DNA of 28,827 bases from CAWGCE01 sp964480915 (lineage in GTDB: Bacteria; Planctomycetota; Planctomycetia; Pirellulales; Pirellulaceae): NCBI GenBank assembly GCA_964480915.1, contig CAYZRS010000060.1:1-28827 (forward strand), written 5' to 3'. Under the pieces are notes generated by a model. That model was not told where the DNA came from and searched no databases. It saw nothing but the letters and a program-made list of their open reading frames with translations. Within the stretch, counting starts at the first letter, position 1; each line of letters starts with the position of its first letter. Positions 26,395-28,827 of this stretch are shown here, in pieces. A program made the position numbers and the translations under genes.

Positions 26395-27096
26395 ATGATC
26401 GCACGAATCGACGGCTCGATTTCAGAGTCAATGGAACGACGTCTGGCTTTATTAGAACCGCAGCAGCTCATTCACTGGGCAGCTTCGGCATTTGGCGATC
26501 AACTGGCGATGAGCACCAGCTTTGGGATTCAATCAGCCGTCACATTGCATCTGGTAACCCAAATTGCACCGGAGACGCCCGTCATCTGGATAGACACCGG
26601 TTATCTACCCGACGAAACATACGCTTATGCAGTCCAGCTTACGGGCCACCTCGGACTCAATCTGAAGATCTACGAATCGCCCGTATCCCCTCAGCAGATG
26701 GAACGTCAGTACGGGCGACTGTGGGAAAGCGATGATGTCGAAGATCTCAATACTTACGATCGTATCCGCAAAGTCGAACCGATGCAGAGGGCTTTGGCAG
26801 AACAAAACGTGCGTGGCTGGATATCGGGGTTGCGGGCTGAACAAACCGACTTTCGCCGACAGCTACCGCCGATCCAGCGCACGAACCAGCAATATCGAAT
26901 TTACCCAATCCTTGAATGGACCAGTCGCGATGTGTACCGCTACATGGAAAAGCATGGCCTGCCGCAACACCCACTTTTTTCCCAAGGCTTTACAACGGTG
27001 GGTGATAAGCACTCCAGCAGGAAAACCCTTGCGCACGAACATGATCGACAGACCCGATTCCGCGGCTTGAAACAGGAATGTGGGATCCACCTTTAG
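26395..27096 (+). CDS. cysH: Phosphoadenylyl-sulfate (PAPS) reductase
   Basis: A 233-residue member of the PAPS/APS reductase family, which reduces activated sulfate to sulfite with thioredoxin as electron donor. It has the nucleotide-binding loop MSTSFGIQSAVTLHL (39-53), the WIDTGYLPDETY segment (65-76), the YDRIRKVEPMQRAL region (121-134), GWISGLRAEQT (141-151) and the C-terminal tail RFRGLKQECGIHL with catalytic Cys229. Cys229 is the only cysteine, so the iron-sulfur cluster ligands of APS reductases are absent; this marks it as the PAPS-using, cluster-free type like Escherichia coli CysH. The ATG has AAGGA nine bases upstream. No cysDN, cysC or cysIJ genes are in the window, so the rest of the assimilatory pathway must lie elsewhere. 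It is preceded by msrAB on the same strand with its own leader. Confidence 0.95.
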   Translation: MIARIDGSISESMERRLALLEPQQLIHWAASAFGDQLAMSTSFGIQSAVTLHLVTQIAPETPVIWIDTGYLPDETYAYAVQLTGHLGLNLKIYESPVSPQQMERQYGRLWESDDVEDLNTYDRIRKVEPMQRALAEQNVRGWISGLRAEQTDFRRQLPPIQRTNQQYRIYPILEWTSRDVYRYMEKHGLPQHPLFSQGFTTVGDKHSSRKTLAHEHDRQTRFRGLKQECGIHL

Positions 27097-27215
27097 AACG
27101 TGTAATTCGTCGTCCGGCAAATTGATAGTAGGCCAGGCGTTACCCTCGCACCTGACTCACGAAGAACGTGGACATGCGAATGCGGGCAGTTCAAAGCCCA
27201 GGAATTCGACAAGTC

Positions 27216-27271
27216 AAAAACAAGAGCCTCAGCGGACTGGCAAACTTTGCCAGCTTAATCGCTGAGGCTCT
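27216..27271 (-). terminator. Strong bifurcated terminator of the PEP-CTERM gene
   Basis: AGAGCCTCAGCG (27223-27234) pairs perfectly with CGCTGAGGCTCT (27260-27271): a 12-bp stem. Its loop contains a second perfect hairpin, CTGGCAA (237-243) with TTGCCAG (247-253) in the last three digits of position. On the minus strand the stem is followed by TGTTTTTG (T-run 27216-27220), 28 bases after the stop codon at 27299. This fits an intrinsic terminator for the minus-strand gene; the stem may also stop reads from cysH. Confidence 0.78.
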
Positions 27272-27298
27272 AATTCGTGCAAGGGAGAATACCGCAAG

Positions 27299-28057
27299 TT
27301 AGCTCTTGCGGCGTCGCCAGATCAGCAGCAATCCGGCCAGACTGAGCAACGAAGTCGAAGGCGGCTCGGGTACGGTAGAAGTTCCCCCGACGAAGTTGTC
27401 GATTGCAATAAACTCTGTCCCGGATGTCGCAAAGGTGGGGACCGCGGAGAAGGTGATCGTGTCGATCGGGGACATCGTGCCAACGACTCCAAAGAACGCA
27501 TCTTCGGCAGCGACCGTGAACGACTGCATGTTGCCCATCGCGTCGGTCACCGTTGTCAGCACGCCCATCTCAATACCTAGTGCTCCAGGATCCACGACGA
27601 AGCTCTGGCCTTGATCGTTAAACCCAAACGTATCGAACCCGAAAGCGTTTACGCTGGCTGTCTGGACAGCAACGGTGGCGGTATCCGCCACGTTACTAGT
27701 GACTCCAAACGCACCATTCACACCGGCCAGATCAAGCAGAAATTGGATGTCAGGAGTCGCGTTACCGGTATTCTGCATGTTGGTTAGACTGCCGTTGACG
27801 AACTGCGTGGTGATTTCGTCGCCGGCATGGCTTACGTCGAAGCCCATCAGCGGGTTTGCCGCAGCGACGGTGTTGACCGAGGAGTTTTCGAAGTCGATGT
27901 CATTACCCAAATATCGGTCGAGGTCATCGTTGATCAACGTTGAGTTAAGCGCCGACTCGAAGGCCGCCCGATTGTTGAATGTTACAAATTGGGCAGTCGA
28001 GACATTCGTACAGGCGAGTACGACGACAACGGTGCAAATTACAGTGGTGGTTTTCAT
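27299..28057 (-). CDS. PEP-CTERM sorting-signal secreted protein
   Basis: A 252-residue protein with an N-terminal signal peptide (TTTVICTVVVVLACTNVSTAQ) and a C-terminal PEP-CTERM signal: VPEPPS, a hydrophobic stretch SLLSLAGLLLIW, then the basic tail RRRKS. In bacteria with an exosortase this tail directs processing and delivery to the envelope or matrix. The body (about 24-225) is beta-rich, low in Lys and Cys, and has the look of a secreted beta-sandwich (GFDTFGFNDQG, SGTEFIAIDNFVGG), a common pattern in PEP-CTERM proteins. The ATG has GGAGAAAG seven bases upstream, a clear ribosome site. A strong terminator follows. The specific role is unknown. No exosortase gene is in the window. Confidence 0.9.
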   Translation of the reverse strand: MKTTTVICTVVVVLACTNVSTAQFVTFNNRAAFESALNSTLINDDLDRYLGNDIDFENSSVNTVAAANPLMGFDVSHAGDEITTQFVNGSLTNMQNTGNATPDIQFLLDLAGVNGAFGVTSNVADTATVAVQTASVNAFGFDTFGFNDQGQSFVVDPGALGIEMGVLTTVTDAMGNMQSFTVAAEDAFFGVVGTMSPIDTITFSAVPTFATSGTEFIAIDNFVGGTSTVPEPPSTSLLSLAGLLLIWRRRKS

Positions 28058-28064
28058 CAGCTTT

Positions 28065-28068
28065 CTCC
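28065..28068 (-). promoter_or_regulatory. Ribosome binding site of the PEP-CTERM gene
   Basis: GGAG (within CTGGAGAAAG) on the minus strand, seven bases before the ATG at 28057. It supports that start. Confidence 0.6.
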
Positions 28069-28145
28069 AGTGTTAGTAAGTAAATTGGTTGTCAAGTGAA
28101 TTTGAGTTTTCGTGGCAGCATGGTATCCGCAAACGGACGGGCCCA

Positions 28146-28520
28146 TCACCAATCATCGAAGCAAGTGACGTGATCCAGCCGTGGCTTTGTTCGATAGTGA
28201 CGCGCACCTAAACGAAGAGCCTCTTGTTCCTCCTCGATGTCATAGGTTTCGACAATCACCTCCACTTTGAGGGTGAGTTCAATGGCGAGAAGCAATTCCA
28301 AGAGCGCCAATCCGCTCATGTCAGGCAGGGCTGCATTGATCAGCCAACGAGCATCGCAATGGCTGGGTGCGAGCCGAAGTGCTCCTGACGCAGTCGTCGT
28401 TATGGTGATGCAATCGATTGGGTCTTGCGTTGAATTCAAAATGTTCGTGTAGTTGCTAATCTCTGGATCCACAATCACGACGTGGCGATGCGACATATCG
28501 CGGTGCATTGGAATGTTCAT
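28146..28520 (-). CDS. Single-domain pseudo-receiver (CheY-like, phospho-site lost)
   Basis: A 124-residue CheY-like receiver domain if started at the ATG at 28520. The frame is open to 28784, but the added residues resemble no known domain and the fold begins at about residue 13, so the short start is favoured; ATGs at 28508 and 28496 are alternatives. The pattern is right: RHVVIVDPE at strand 1, WLINAALPDMSGLALLELL at strand 3, VEVIVETYD at strand 4 with Thr92, GARHYRTKP with the conserved Lys112. The phospho-acceptor Asp is replaced by Asn62 (INAALPDMSG), and the usual acidic pair DD is DPE. It should therefore not be phosphorylated in the usual way. It lies 88 bases upstream of the PEP-CTERM gene on the same strand. 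Partner and output are unknown. Confidence 0.7.
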   Translation of the reverse strand: MNIPMHRDMSHRHVVIVDPEISNYTNILNSTQDPIDCITITTTASGALRLAPSHCDARWLINAALPDMSGLALLELLLAIELTLKVEVIVETYDIEEEQEALRLGARHYRTKPRLDHVTCFDDW

Positions 28521-28827
28521 CAGTGCTAAATCTCGGTCCACGAAGTTGCAGATTGGAATTGCTCCACCAATTGTGGTTGAGCCACATTCGCAAGTTGGCG
28601 GAAGCGGCTGACGCATTTGCTCGAGGACCGGCGAAAAGAGCCACTGAATTGACGTGCAACTGCTCGTGGCAATCGCTGTGATGGGCGACGTGAACGACCA
28701 CGCCTGGCTGTGTGAACACTCACCGGCATACAGCCCGCGGAATTTGAACGCATTCGCTCGAATGAAACGAACGTGTCGTCGCAAGAATCGTCGTCATAGG
28801 ATTGAGCAAGTGTGCTTGGTGCCAACA
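28521..28827. other. Window end without a confident gene
   Basis: About 307 bases upstream of the chosen pseudo-receiver start. Three minus-strand frames are partly open here, including the in-frame extension of the receiver gene (to 28784) containing CECGSTTIGG. None has a recognisable domain or a ribosome site. Either this is upstream regulatory sequence, or the receiver has an unfamiliar N-terminal extension. Confidence 0.35.

Noticed and set aside
28090..28095. Perfect TTGACA on the minus strand upstream of the PEP-CTERM gene
   Set aside because: No acceptable -10 box lies 16-18 bases downstream; that position (28067-28072) reads CACTGG and overlaps the ribosome binding site.

Overview
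The window looks like a chromosomal segment of a planctomycete, probably of the Pirellulaceae type. This rests on protein content, not on any rRNA marker. The signs are a secreted protein with the N-terminal LENRQML motif typical of planctomycete exported proteins, a PEP-CTERM protein, an ECF sigma factor translationally coupled to a Hanks-type kinase, a second kinase with TPR repeats, a redoxin/cytochrome c/copper-oxygenase mosaic protein, and frequent GTG starts with only occasional Shine-Dalgarno sequences. No rRNA, tRNA, CRISPR array, IS element or phage gene was seen.

Layout. 50-2119: two divergently transcribed universal stress proteins, then a VIT1/CCC1-family membrane transporter. 2246-6593 (minus): a secreted redoxin-cytochrome c-copper monooxygenase-like-EF-hand protein followed by an RND/MMPL exporter, read as a probable two-gene operon. 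6788-12221 (minus): a three-gene operon, DUF2760 - Hsp70 - long Hsp70. 12536-14563 (minus): a LENRQML secreted protein with GGND repeats and a discoidin-like C-terminus. 14785-17712 (plus): a kinase with a Cys-rich head, zinc ribbon, membrane segment and TPRs. 17856-18716 (minus): a fumarylacetoacetate hydrolase-family enzyme.

19174-27096 (all plus) is the most interesting stretch. An ECF sigma factor overlaps by ATGA a kinase that carries an anti-sigma-type zinc finger at its N-terminus and a beta-repeat domain beyond its membrane segment. Four further genes follow: a secreted DUF3179 protein, a secreted thioredoxin-like protein with a C-terminal degenerate MsrA-like module, a membrane-anchored MsrA-MsrB fusion, and a PAPS reductase (CysH). 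Read together, this suggests an envelope methionine-sulfoxide repair and sulfur-redox set that may be governed by the sigma/kinase pair. That regulation is inference.

27216-28520 (minus): a single-domain pseudo-receiver lacking the phospho-acceptor Asp, then a PEP-CTERM protein with a strong bifurcated terminator. The remaining intergenic regions show little beyond weak hairpins and two stretches that might be dispersed repeats.
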